A DNA stretch of 64,000 bases from Macrophomina tecta (Eukaryota > Ascomycota > Dothideomycetes > Botryosphaeriales > Botryosphaeriaceae). The stretch spans positions 3,281,001 through 3,345,000 of the forward strand of contig JAKSGN010000043.1 of NCBI GenBank assembly GCA_024180945.1. Reading direction: 5' to 3'. Below the pieces are notes generated by a model, which was given only the letters and a program-made list of their open reading frames with translations, made no database searches and was not told the DNA's origin. The position numbers were made by a program, and so were the translations under genes. Each line of letters starts with the position of its first letter. Position 1 is the stretch's first letter. Shown one piece after another: positions 1 through 9,324 of this stretch.

Positions 1-240
1 GGGCCTGGGCAAGGCAGCAGCGGAAGCCCGCACGGGAACGACGCCCACGCGGCACAGTAAGACCACGGGAACACCGACCAGGTCGAACTCCCGCAGGGGA
101 AGAATGTCCCCAAAGGAAGAATCACGAATCCCGGAAACCGGCTTCGGGCCAAGAGGAACGGACGGGAGAAAGTCGGACATATCGTCCGTTCATCAAGGAA
201 GAAGTCGGATTCCGGAAAACGGGCATTAGCGCCCAAGTCA
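1..240. repeat. Retroelement-derived segment, inverted copy of 50535-50735
   Basis: The plus strand here matches the minus strand of 50535-50735. One plus-strand frame is open from the window edge to about 230 and encodes a basic, Arg/Thr/Ser-rich stretch (for example TPTRHSKTTGTPTR) similar to the translated second copy (TPTRRSRTPGT). This could be the tail of a retroelement polyprotein or part of an LTR; the left edge of the window cuts it. I cannot name the family. Confidence 0.45.
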
Positions 241-560
241 CGTGGGACCCACCAGGCCCACTCGAGGATCAGAAGCCTTGGCACTGATCCAACTCTCAGA
301 TTGATCCAACACCACGACTGATCCAACAGTCGTCCTGATCCCCAGATTGTCATAGCTTTCCTACAGTATATAGAACACACTCATTAGGTAGTACTTTGGC
401 CTTCGTGGTCAACTCAAGATTCCAATACAGACTTATTGGAGGTAACAAGCCTGACGCGCACCGCGCACCAACCTATCACGTGACCGCTACCCATCGTTCC
501 AATCCTTTACCCTTCTCTTGTCCTTCAAGGTAAACCTTACCGCTACCTGACCCTACTAGG
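241..560 (+). repeat. Probable LTR/leader region of an LTR retroelement
   Basis: Three TGATCCAAC direct repeats lie between about 285 and 330, followed by a TATATA motif at 367-372. A GC-richer leader then runs into the degraded gag-like region that starts near 560. The order (repeat block, TATA, leader, gag-like frame) fits a 5' LTR plus leader. I cannot fix exact LTR ends or a primer-binding site. Confidence 0.35.
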
Positions 561-1032
561 TGACTCCGAAGCCTAGTGGAAGAGGCCGCCGTTACATATT
601 CTAGACTCTATTAGCTCCTCTCTCCAACCGATTCTTTAGAAGCTAAGGAATAACCTATACCCTTATTCTTAGCTATCCGCGCTTAAGGCTCGGCTTTAGC
701 CTACGCAGGAGACTTAAGAAGACCTCGTAATTAATTAGCTAAAGTAGCTCAAGAAATTACCTAGTAGCTAAAATATCGCTAAGTAGCTTAATTAATAGAA
801 GAAGACGCTATTTAAGGCGGAATTACTTAATCTACCTAACGTTTCTAGTAACCGAGGTAAGAAGAGCTTTTTAAAAGCACTTTCGTCTTTTAATACTTAG
901 TAGTTGTGGTACTTAATAATAAGATTATCTAGTAGCTTAGTAAGCTCGCTATTTTAAAGCCTAATCTTATAGGTAATAGCCTACTAACGTTAAAACACAG
1001 CCGAAAATCCAAAGATTACAAAAGTAGCCTTT
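561..1032 (+). pseudogene. RIP-degraded gag-like reading frame
   Basis: One plus frame gives a continuous-looking protein broken almost only by TAG/TAA codons where CAG/CAA would fit, for example around 561-760. This pattern is expected when CpA is converted to TpA. The sequence is rich in TAGCT/TAAT strings and contains no usable open frame. Its place after an LTR-like leader suggests a gag of a Ty3-type element, but no gag motif such as a zinc knuckle is visible. The identity is an inference. Confidence 0.35.
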
Positions 1033-1829
1033 TGTTATAAACGAAGGTCGGACGGAGGCACTTAGGTCTTAATGAGGTTCTTATTGCCTACCTTAGTTAA
1101 GTTTAAGGCTCCGCGGGTCTTAGGAATCTTAGAGACGAGCTTAGGTAAATACTTTAGGATTAGATATAGTTTAAATTGCTTGCGTAAAGAACTAATCTAG
1201 TAGAAAAGAAAGAGACTTATATACGCGGCTAGTCAGAACTCGAATAGAGACCTATCCGGCTACGAACGTAGATCTTAATCTTAACTTAATTAATAGTAGG
1301 GTAGAAATACGCTTCTATTAGTCCGCGGACTTCTAGATCATCGTATTTATAATAAGGATTAATAATTAAACCTTAAGTCCATGGTTTAACTCCGAGAGGC
1401 TAATCCAAACGTCTCGTTTCGTCTCAGGCGTCTCTCCGGGTAATTCGGACGTGTTGCTTAATAACTCTTAGACGGATAGCGATAGCGCTAGTGTTTATTA
1501 GTAAAAGTTGCTTAATAACCATACTGTTTTCTCGTCTGAAAATCTTATTCTGTTCCGAGAGGCTAACCTCCGGGTAGGTACAGGGTGCTTGGGGGTAGGC
1601 CCGGCTCGGGCCCTCGGGCCTACCTACCAGGCTGGGTGCGGCCTGGCTCGGGCCCTATTTCTTGGTTGTTCCAGTTTTTTGGCTATAAAGTCCGTGGATT
1701 GGGCCTAAACCTAAAAAGGCTAGGCTATAGACTTTTAGTGAAGACTATTCCAGGTAATTTGGCTTATTAGGATTCTTCATCAGGGGTCTTATTTCTTAGT
1801 AATCTTAGGGCGGAGTGTTGTTTATAACA
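1033..1829 (+). repeat. Solo LTR-like repeat, copy A (797 bp)
   Basis: This repeat begins TGTTATAAAC and ends TTTATAACA, giving short inverted TG...CA termini. It is an inverted copy of two further repeats at 2353-3149 and 2347-3938. A GC-rich core near 1570-1660 sits in otherwise AT-leaning sequence. The small open frames over it (1508-1708 and 1585-1770) recur at matching places in the other copies and are by-products of the repeat. No clear target duplication flanks copy A. Confidence 0.7.
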
Positions 1830-2346
1830 TAAGGTAACCAATAAGTAGGGCTTACTACGGTATTAATCAGTATAGGATTTTAGAAAAAAATTCTATACTT
1901 TTAGTACATAGTATATTAAAATACTATACTTTCCAAAGTAGTATACCGTTTAATAGTATACTTTAAAAATAAGTATACTTTTTTATATAGTATACTAGTT
2001 AATATTAAAATAGTTTCTATAATTTTAAGTATAATAATTAATATTATACTTAAAATTAACTATATTTAATATGATAAATAATAAAATTATTAATATAATA
2101 GTCGATGTAATAGTTAATAAATTAATTAAGTTAATTATTTTACTTTATAAAAAATACTAAAATACTAATAGTATAAATAATTATAGTATATATTTTTACT
2201 AAAGTATATTAATTTTATACATTAAAAATATAATTTTAATATATTATAGTATATACTTTTAGTATATTAAAATATAAAATATTATACTATACTTTACTAT
2301 ACTATAAAGTATAGCATACTTGTAGTATATACTAATACCGTGGTAA
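1830..2346. other. Extremely AT-rich tract between inverted LTR copies
   Basis: About 517 bp made almost entirely of A and T, full of TATACT, AGTATA and TAATAT strings and with no open frame. It lies between LTR copy A (plus) and copies B/C (minus). The composition fits the end state of heavy RIP. Nothing coding can be supported. Confidence 0.7.
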
Positions 2347-3938
2347 TGTTATTGTTATAAATAACACTCCGCCCTAAGATTACTAAGGAACAAGACCCCC
2401 AACTAAGAATCTTAATAAGCCAAAGTATCCGAAATAGTCTTTACTAAAACTCTATAGCCTAGCCTTTTTAGGTTTAGGCCGAACCCACAGACTTTATAGC
2501 CGGAAAACTGGAAAAACCAGGAAATAGGGCCTGTGCCAGGCCGTACCCAGCCGGGCAGGCAAGCCCGAAGGCCCGAGCCGGGCCTACCCCCCAAGCACCC
2601 TGCACCTACCTGGAGGACAACCTCTAGGAACGGAATAAGACTTTTGGACAAGAAACTAGCCTCGTTACTAAGTAACTTTCACTAAGGGACACTAGTGCTA
2701 GCATTATTCGTTTAAGAGTTATTAAGCAACACGTCCGAATTACCCGGAGAGACGCCCGAGACTAAACGAGACGTTCGGATTAGACTCTCGGAGCTAAACC
2801 ACGGACTTAGGATTTAATTATTAATTTTTATTATAAATACGATGATCTAGAAGTCCGCGGACTAATAGGAGCGTATTCTAACCCCACTTTTAATTAAGTA
2901 AAGATTAAGATCTATGTTTATAGCCGGATAGGTCTCTATCCGAGTTCTGGCTAGCTATGTATATAAGTCTCCTTATTTCCTACTAGATTAGTTCTTTAAG
3001 CAAGCAATTCTACTGTTTCCGACTCTAAGAAGTTTACCTAAGCTCGTTCCTAAGATTTCTAAGCCTCGCAGAGCCTTAAACTTAACCAAGCTAGGCGATA
3101 AGAACTTCGTTAAGATCCAAGCACCTCCGTCCGACCTCTGTTTATAACAGTTATAAATAACACCCCGCCCTAAGATTACTAAGGAATAAGACCCCTGACT
3201 AAGAATACTAATAAGCCAAATTACTCGAAATAGTCTTTACTAAAACTCTATAGCCTAGCCTTTTTAGGTTTAGGCCCAATCCACGGACTTTATAGCCAAA
3301 AAACTGGAAAAACCAAGAAATAGGGCCCGAGCCAGGCCGCACCCAGCCTGGTAGGTAGGCCCGAGGGCCCGAGCCGGGCCTACCCCCAAGCACCCTGTAC
3401 CTACCCGGAGGTTAGCCTCTCGGAACAGAATAAGATTTTCAGACGAGAAATCAGTATGGTTATTAAGCAACTTTTACTAATAAACACTAGCGCTATCGCT
3501 ATCCGTCTAAGTTATTAAGCAACACGTCCGAATTACCCGGAGAGATGCCTGAGACTAAACGAGACATTTAGATTAGTTTCTCGAAGCTAAACTATAGAGT
3601 TAGGATTTAATCATTAATCCTTATTATAAATACAATAATCTAGAAGTCCGTAGACTAATAGAAGCATATTACCGCCCCACTTTTAATAAGTTAAGATTAA
3701 GATCTACGTTTATAGCCGAATAAGTCTCTAAGTTTTAGCTAACTATATATAAATCTCTTTATTTCCTACTAGATTAGTTCTTTAAGCAAGTAATTTAACT
3801 GTTTTCGATTCTAAGCCCTTAAGACCCTAAGTTCGTTTCTAAGACTTCCTTAATTCGCGAAGCCTTAAGCTTAACTAAGCTAGGTAATAAGAATTTCGTT
3901 AAGACCTAAGTGCCTCCGTCCGACCTCTATTTATAATA
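2347..3938 (-). repeat. LTR copy C, split by copy B
   Basis: Copy C is an older minus-strand copy of the 797-bp LTR. Its 3' terminus (TGTTAT on the plus strand at 2347-2352) is separated from the rest (3155-3938) by copy B. The other end reads TTTATAATA at about 3930-3938, where copy A has TTTATAACA, a C-to-T change. It carries more TA dinucleotides than copy B, so it is the older host copy. Confidence 0.65.
2353..3149 (-). repeat. Solo LTR copy B nested in copy C, TSD GTTAT
   Basis: This is 797 bp, the same length as copy A, in minus orientation, with TGTTATAAA...TTTATAACA ends. The five bases on each side are GTTAT (2348-2352 and 3150-3154). That is a target-site duplication made from the terminal TGTTAT of copy C, so B inserted into the tip of an existing LTR of its own family. 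Solo LTRs of this kind arise by recombination between the two LTRs of a full element. Confidence 0.75.
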
Positions 3939-4068
3939 ATATATTAATTAACATTTATTTAGCACTATTATAGGTAAATTATAGTATGGGTAGCTATATA
4001 GCCTAGTTATTCTATAAGTTGTTAATATAATAGTAAAGATATTATTTAAGAGTTTAGTTTATTTATTA

Positions 4069-5113
4069 GCATGGGCATTTCTGACACCTGATTTCAGTAA
4101 ACTAACATCTGATTTCGATAAACTGACACCTATTGCCTAATTAAGTAGTTTTGGTACATACCCGGGTTAGCGTCTTGGCAAGGAATACCAAAATCGCGTA
4201 ACTATTGTGCAGCGCATGTAGAAGCGTGCATTACAGTAAGCGGTCGCTGCAACATTACGAAACTTTTTCCTCTACTAAAACAAGACATTCTGAATTATTT
4301 GGCGGAGTTGTATTAAAATCGTATGAGTGCGCATTGTAGTGTGTTGCTAAAACCTTTGTGCGTAATAAATCGCTGCAGAGCCTTTATGTGGGGTAGGGTC
4401 TCGCTAAGCGCGGGCCGCCTCCCACCGCCTACTATTATAGTCTTAGTGCAGGGCCGGCCGGCGACGTCGGGCGTAAGTGTAATCAACACCAACACACACA
4501 CGCGTCTAACTACCACTGAACGAGCCTCCTCCAGCGCCGCTGCTGAACGAGCCTCCTCCGTCACTAATACCTCCGTCACCAACGCCTCTTTGAGCGCAAC
4601 AGCGGCCTGAACAGCAGCCTCAACACCAGGCTGAACAACCAAGACGCAAGAGAGGCCGGCCGCTAGGCAGGAAGGACACCAAGCCGCGCAAGAAGCCACA
4701 GGAGAGGCGCCTTAATAATAGCGAGTTCATTCAGGCCGCTGGCAACGAGGCTGGGGGCGGTTCAGACAACGCATAAGGCACGGGCAAGGGCATTCATACT
4801 CGGGTTGGCGTAGGGCAGGTGTGTGGGGGGGAGGGTCGTTTCAGTCGATTCTACATAGAAAAGAGGCTCCTGGAGGCTCCTGGAGCCTATAAAGGATAAG
4901 GCGGTAATGGAAGTTCTTGTAGGTGGCTCATGCGACGTCGCGGTTAGCCGCCTCGCGGTACATATCAATACATGGACATTCACAGGAGATAAAGCCAAAA
5001 TCTCCAAATTTCAGGGTGAAAACGGTGGATATTTTGCATATGTCCCGACAAGGTATCAGTTTATCGAAATTAGGTGTCAGTTTACCGAAATGAGGTGTCA
5101 GAAATGCCCATGC
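4069..5113. mobile_element. 1.05-kb element with ~65-bp terminal inverted repeats
   Basis: The left end (4069-4134) starts GCATGGGCATTTCTGACACC. The right end (about 5049-5113) is its reverse complement with few changes. Each terminus contains two tandem units of the form TGACACCTGATTTCG-TAAAC, so the ends are themselves repetitive. The interior is GC-richer than the flanks and holds only a broken frame with an AT-hook motif. There is no transposase, so the element is non-autonomous or decayed. I found no convincing target duplication and cannot assign a superfamily. Confidence 0.65.
4594..4776 (+). pseudogene. Remnant peptide with AT-hook motif inside the TIR element
   Basis: The frame after an in-frame TGA encodes a Gln/Pro-rich stretch, then PRRKRGRPLGRKDTKPRKKP, then a short acidic/Gly tail ending at TAA. 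RKRGRP is a classic AT-hook core, which binds the minor groove of AT-rich DNA. The same frame continues upstream of the TGA as Pro-rich sequence, so this is probably the C-terminal part of a decayed protein of the element. AT-hooks occur in several fungal transposon proteins; which one this was cannot be told. Confidence 0.4.
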
Positions 5114-5437
5114 CTTACTAAAATGTATATATATTAATCTCAGACGCTTCATAGAGGGTTGGGAGAGGGTTTAACGTGGAGCGTTATTATTGGCTGCTAG
5201 GTTTACTAGAGATTACGTGAGATAAGTGGAAGTGGCCCAATGGCTAGAGAGAGCCGCGCGTCACACGGACGGAGTTAATGTCAGCTTCGGGGGCAGCGAG
5301 CCAGACGGATTTAAAGGTGCAGCAAGCGGAGATAGGCGTCGAATCTGCACCACCCCCACCGCGCCATATACAGCCACTGTTGGCTCCAGCACTCAATTGC
5401 GACGCGCCCAGAGAAGCGGACATTTCGTCATGGAAGT

Positions 5438-5504
5438 GTTCCATACGGATGGCACCCTCGGCCGAATAGGCACTCTTTAGCCGGGGTGCCGGTGGGACGT
5501 CACA
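5438..5504. repeat. Short dispersed repeat, direct copy at 59333-59399
   Basis: The 67 bp from GTTCCATACGGATGGCACCC to GGGACGTCACA are about 85 percent identical to 59333-59399 in the same orientation. The match does not extend obviously upstream. It may be the end of an unrecognised element. No gene is supported in 5114-5730. Confidence 0.5.
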
Positions 5505-5731
5505 TAAGCACTTTAGCCACAAAACTTCTGCCTGCTTCGCATTCGCTTGTCCCCGATGTGCGACGCTGGCCCTCGGGCTTTCAGACCCTCCGAGCCGTCC
5601 TAGTATATGTTGGAACTTTCGTGTATTTAAGGTTCAGTCGTGTAGCTTGGCAGTAGCAGGTATAAGAGGGCGCCCCCCTCCTCCTACTCCTACTCATCAC
5701 CAAGAATCTCATTCTTCACCAAATCCAACAG

Positions 5732-5738
5732 TATATAA
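5732..5738 (+). promoter_or_regulatory. TATA box of the dehydrogenase gene
   Basis: TATATAA lies 102 bp upstream of the ATG at 5840, within a pyrimidine-rich stretch (CTCCTCCTACTCC at about 5678). Spacing and context fit a fungal core promoter. Confidence 0.5.
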
Positions 5739-5839
5739 AGACCACCATATAAGAACAGCAGGCGGCACGGCGCGAGGCCAGGCAGCTACGACAACAACCC
5801 AATAGAGCGAAAAAGACACACCAGTCGTCCGCCTATGCT

Positions 5840-6886
5840 ATGCCGTCCACCCATAACCAACAACACCTTGCCGCTGTCCTCCCCAGCGCCGGCAGCGCCC
5901 TCCAGGTCCAATACCGGCCGACGCCTACGCCCGGCCCCAACGACCTGCTGATCGCCGTCAAGTCCATCGCCCTTAACCCCGTTGACTATAATATGCGCGA
6001 CTACGGCTTCAATATCGCCTACTACCCGGCCGTTCTAGGCTCCGACGTCTCCGGCACTATCATCTCCGCCGGCGCCTCCGTGCCCTCCACGCCCGCCTAC
6101 GCCCTAGGCACGCGCGTCGCCGCCTTCGCGCCCGCCTTCTTCGCGCAAGGCCTGCCCGACTACGGCGCCATGCAGGCCCGCGTGCTCGTGCCGGCCGCCA
6201 ACGCCGTGCCCCTACCCGACCACGTAACGTTCGACGAGGGCGCGCTGCTGCCGATGGCGGTCGCGACGGCGTGGGCCGGCCTGTACACTGTCGGCGTGCC
6301 GCGCGACACGCGCTTCGCCGCGTCCGATAAGCAAGCCATCCTCGTCTGGGGCGGCGCCACGAGCGTCGGCAGCGCGGCGATCCAGGTCGCGCGCCTACTC
6401 GGCTACGCGGTATATGCGACGGCGAGTTCTACGCACCACGAGTATCTGCAGAAGCTGGGCGCGAAGCGGGTGTTTAATTATAGGGATGCTGAGGTGGTAG
6501 AGAAGGTAGTTGAGGCGGTAAGACGCGCGGGGGAGACGATAACGGTGGCGTATGATGCTGCGGGCTCGTTGGAGCAGTGTCAGGAGATCCTAAAGCAGCT
6601 TAACCCGCAGGGCGGGGCTAAGATTGCGCATGCGCCGCCGCTGCCGCAGCCGACGCCTAAGGTGGAGGGGGTCGAGGTTAAGTTCGTAATGTCGCCGACT
6701 GATGCTGGCGAGCGGGCGGAGTACTTCCGGTTTATATTTGGCTATTGGCTGAAGGAGAAGCTGGAGACGAAGGAGTTCGTGCCGAGTCCGAGCATTAAGA
6801 TCGTTGGAGGACTGGATGCTGCGCAGGCGGGCTTAGAAGAACTTAAGGCGGGAGTTAGTGGCACTAAGCTAGTGCTAAACCCCTAA
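5840..6886 (+). CDS. Zinc-type alcohol dehydrogenase / trans-enoyl reductase-like protein (MDR superfamily)
   Basis: 348 aa in one exon, the usual length for the family. Residues ~25-130 form the GroES-like N-terminal fold (for example SIALNPVDYNMRDYG and PAVLGSDVSGTI). Residues ~160-300 form the Rossmann fold, with the nucleotide-binding segment VWGGATSVGSAAIQVARLLG. There is no Cys/His set for a structural zinc, so this is the zinc-independent quinone-oxidoreductase/enoyl-reductase branch, which reduces C=C or carbonyl bonds with NAD(P)H. The cytosolic substrate cannot be inferred. No biosynthetic partner gene lies beside it, so membership in a cluster is unsupported. The start is the first ATG in frame, downstream of a TATA box. 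The 5' half uses almost only C/G-ending codons; the 3' part after about 6,470 is looser. Confidence 0.9.
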   Translation: MPSTHNQQHLAAVLPSAGSALQVQYRPTPTPGPNDLLIAVKSIALNPVDYNMRDYGFNIAYYPAVLGSDVSGTIISAGASVPSTPAYALGTRVAAFAPAFFAQGLPDYGAMQARVLVPAANAVPLPDHVTFDEGALLPMAVATAWAGLYTVGVPRDTRFAASDKQAILVWGGATSVGSAAIQVARLLGYAVYATASSTHHEYLQKLGAKRVFNYRDAEVVEKVVEAVRRAGETITVAYDAAGSLEQCQEILKQLNPQGGAKIAHAPPLPQPTPKVEGVEVKFVMSPTDAGERAEYFRFIFGYWLKEKLETKEFVPSPSIKIVGGLDAAQAGLEELKAGVSGTKLVLNP

Positions 6887-7602
6887 GTCTGGCGGAGGTG
6901 ACTCTACTTAGTTATTAGGAAGTTTTACCGGCCTGCAAAATTCTGTAACATCCTGTTTAAGGAAAATAAAACTATACGATAGCGTTTATCCGACATTAGT
7001 CCTTTGTTACGGACCTACCTGTATATAGAGTTGTTGGGGCACGATCAGCTACCAGGCTGATCATTGCTGAACCTTTTGTCGACTGAGAGTCGACGGGAGG
7101 TTGGCCGAATGGTCTTACGCACCGACTGAAACCCAACACGGTCGGGTCCGTCGTAACATCCTTGTGTATGGCGATGATTTCGAGCATAAACCCCCGACGA
7201 TTGCAAATGTGACCTACTATAGCTATCTTTAAATTCCCACTCTGGGCTAGTATTAATCGCTTACGGGGATTGCTCACCGGAGCGCCGGCACTACCAAGTA
7301 AAAATATGAGGACTAGGACGCCTCCTGAGGAAGCCGATTTCTGTCCACTTAAGGCAGTAAATACCCCCGGGGTCGGTATGAAAAAAGAAGGCATATAAAC
7401 GTAAAAAGATAATGCTCAACGGGTCTTGCCGCGGATCTATCATTGTCGTTAGTTTGATCCTCCACTAGGAATCGAATTGATGACTTACCGAACGCGGGGC
7501 CTCTCGCAAGCAACTCAGGGTGTGCCCTAAGCGAGAATCATACTCGATGGTTGTTAGTCGTGTTTACTCGCTCGTTGGTACTAGGGTTCTTTTTGACTTG
7601 TA
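6887..7602. other. Intergenic, no gene seen
   Basis: No supported gene. Two small perfect hairpins sit close together: GATCAG/CTGATC arms at 7042-7061 and GTCGACT/AGTCGAC arms at 7078-7094. A 132-codon minus-strand frame at 6996-7394 shows no recognisable domain and is probably chance. Confidence 0.4.
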
Positions 7603-8560
7603 TTGCTTGATACCCTTGTATTTAGAGACTGTCAACAAACGCCTGAGAGAGAGTCGAATTTGAATGAGGGCCTCAAGGAAGGCGATTACAACCTCCCTAT
7701 CGACCATCTACGAATCATTAATGTGGTAGACGAAGAAAACATTGATCACTCGCAAGAAGGTAAAGAAGAAGTCATATGCACTAGTAGCAAGCGCATAAAG
7801 GCAAGCCTACAATGCTTCGGAATAAGCGATGCTTCCATTCCCGAGAAGTTACACCGAAGAAGACGCATTGCCCGAGAAGAGCTGAGGTAGATGCAACAGG
7901 ATGTGTCCGACTATGAAGGCCCAGCTCTTAGAGAGAGCGTCGAGGCTAACGCCGACGCCGAGGGTATAATTAGGCAAGAAGGAGAACAGAGCCTGCAAGA
8001 TGTGGACCAAACGTCAGGGACAACAGACGGCGGGTGACTTTTTACCTAAACTCATGTCTCTCCGGAAAGCAAACCGCTTATCGAGCCCAGAATCGAGGAA
8101 GGTATCACAGACTGCGGCAAGAGCCTCAGCGTGACGAAGGCTGGATATGGTCACCGGGTCTTTACAAATATCGGCACGGAAATCGTGCCTGTATACAAAA
8201 TATTTCCCGGATCGAGCTTCGCAAAGTCCGTTAGGGGAACCCTTTTCGAGAAATTCCCATCAGCTCCGCAACCGCCAGGATAAAGGATCATCATATCGAA
8301 ATTATGGATACAATAGTCTATCCGGTTGAGAACGGGAACCACGCGCGGGTTATATACAAGTGGACAAGTGGAGCCGGATTCCAGGCCCCGGATTATGTCA
8401 CATACTGACCTGGCCCGGAGATTGGGACGCAGACCAGCTCTCAAGCAAGAGAAAAACGGTTTCGATGCGAGAAAGAAACGATTGAAAATCCTTAGGTCCA
8501 TGAAAGAATCTCCCGGCACTGCGCGCTGCGAAACCACGCTGCTTTCTGCCTAGCATTCCT
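7603..8560 (+). pseudogene. Decayed reading frame of unknown identity
   Basis: A plus frame from 7603 stays open to 7890, and after a TAG continues with few stops to about 8283, giving Glu/Ser-rich and then more ordered sequence (for example GHRVFTNIGTEIVPVYK). From about 8284 a second frame reads IEIMDTIVYPVENGNHARV and APDYVTY, and then stops accumulate. The stops fall where Gln or Trp codons would fit. I do not recognise the family. It may equally be a relic of a mobile element. From 8561 to 9324 I see nothing coding. Confidence 0.25.
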
Positions 8561-9324
8561 TCAATGTCGCCTGCACTGCCCTGAGCCAGTCGTCGCTTGC
8601 TATGACGAAATTAAGCGCAAGCACCTATTGCATCTGGCACATCTACATTGGCAATTGTTATAATAGAAACAAGAGAGTGCTCACGCCAGATCCGGCACAA
8701 AGAATTGACGATAGCAACTCGATAAATGGTCCATGCACGGACCACGGACGAGTGCCACGGTTATTACCCTTAAGCTCTCGCGCTGGAAGGACGGAATATG
8801 TGCAGGCGAATCCCGTAGTTGCCGGTCGACAGTCTCTTTGCTACCGAAACAAGGGTTCGCATGGTGTGCAGGCGTGTTCATGCGCGGGCGAGTCGCGTTT
8901 GTGCTGCTACCGGGCCTCGTCGCTATAGAAGGTTGCAAAATACATGGTGAAAATTGATAGCTCTGCCAATGCCGTCGACGTACTCTTTTAGGGCTGCCGG
9001 GCGGCATATGAGTAATAGATGAGATAATAGGACTCTCGCTGATTAAGCAGTGGTTGATACTGCAGTCAGCCGCGCCTTGCCCCGCATGGGGTCCGTCTTG
9101 TCGCCTTCACACACCCACGACATCGCACGACAATACCACCAGTTCACACGCGCTTCTCTAAAGTGGCCTGAATCTTCTTGCCATAGGCACGCGCTGACTT
9201 TTGCTACCTCAAGCGACCGTTGTTAGCAGAGAAGCGAGCAGCTGTTCGCTGCCCTAGGCTGCCGCCTTCAGCCTCCCCGTCCCTTCTCCTCCCGTACGCG
9301 CCATTTCCAGTTCAACGCAAAACG

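Noticed and set aside
1508..3470. Repeated small frames (66 and 61 codons) with LNNHT..FSSENLILFREAN
   Set aside because: They occur at equal places in inverted LTR copies and have no start context or domain; they are by-products of the LTR.
4313..4699. 128-codon minus frame inside the TIR element
   Set aside because: The plus-strand frame with the AT-hook is the more protein-like reading; the minus frame is Val/Ala-rich without any motif.
5222..5310. tRNA-like A-box (TGGCCCAATGG) near 5233
   Set aside because: There is no matching B-box and no acceptor stem pairing at a suitable distance.
7042..7094. Two adjacent small hairpins as a terminator or riboswitch
   Set aside because: Bacterial-type terminators do not apply in a fungal nucleus, and the stems are short enough to be chance.
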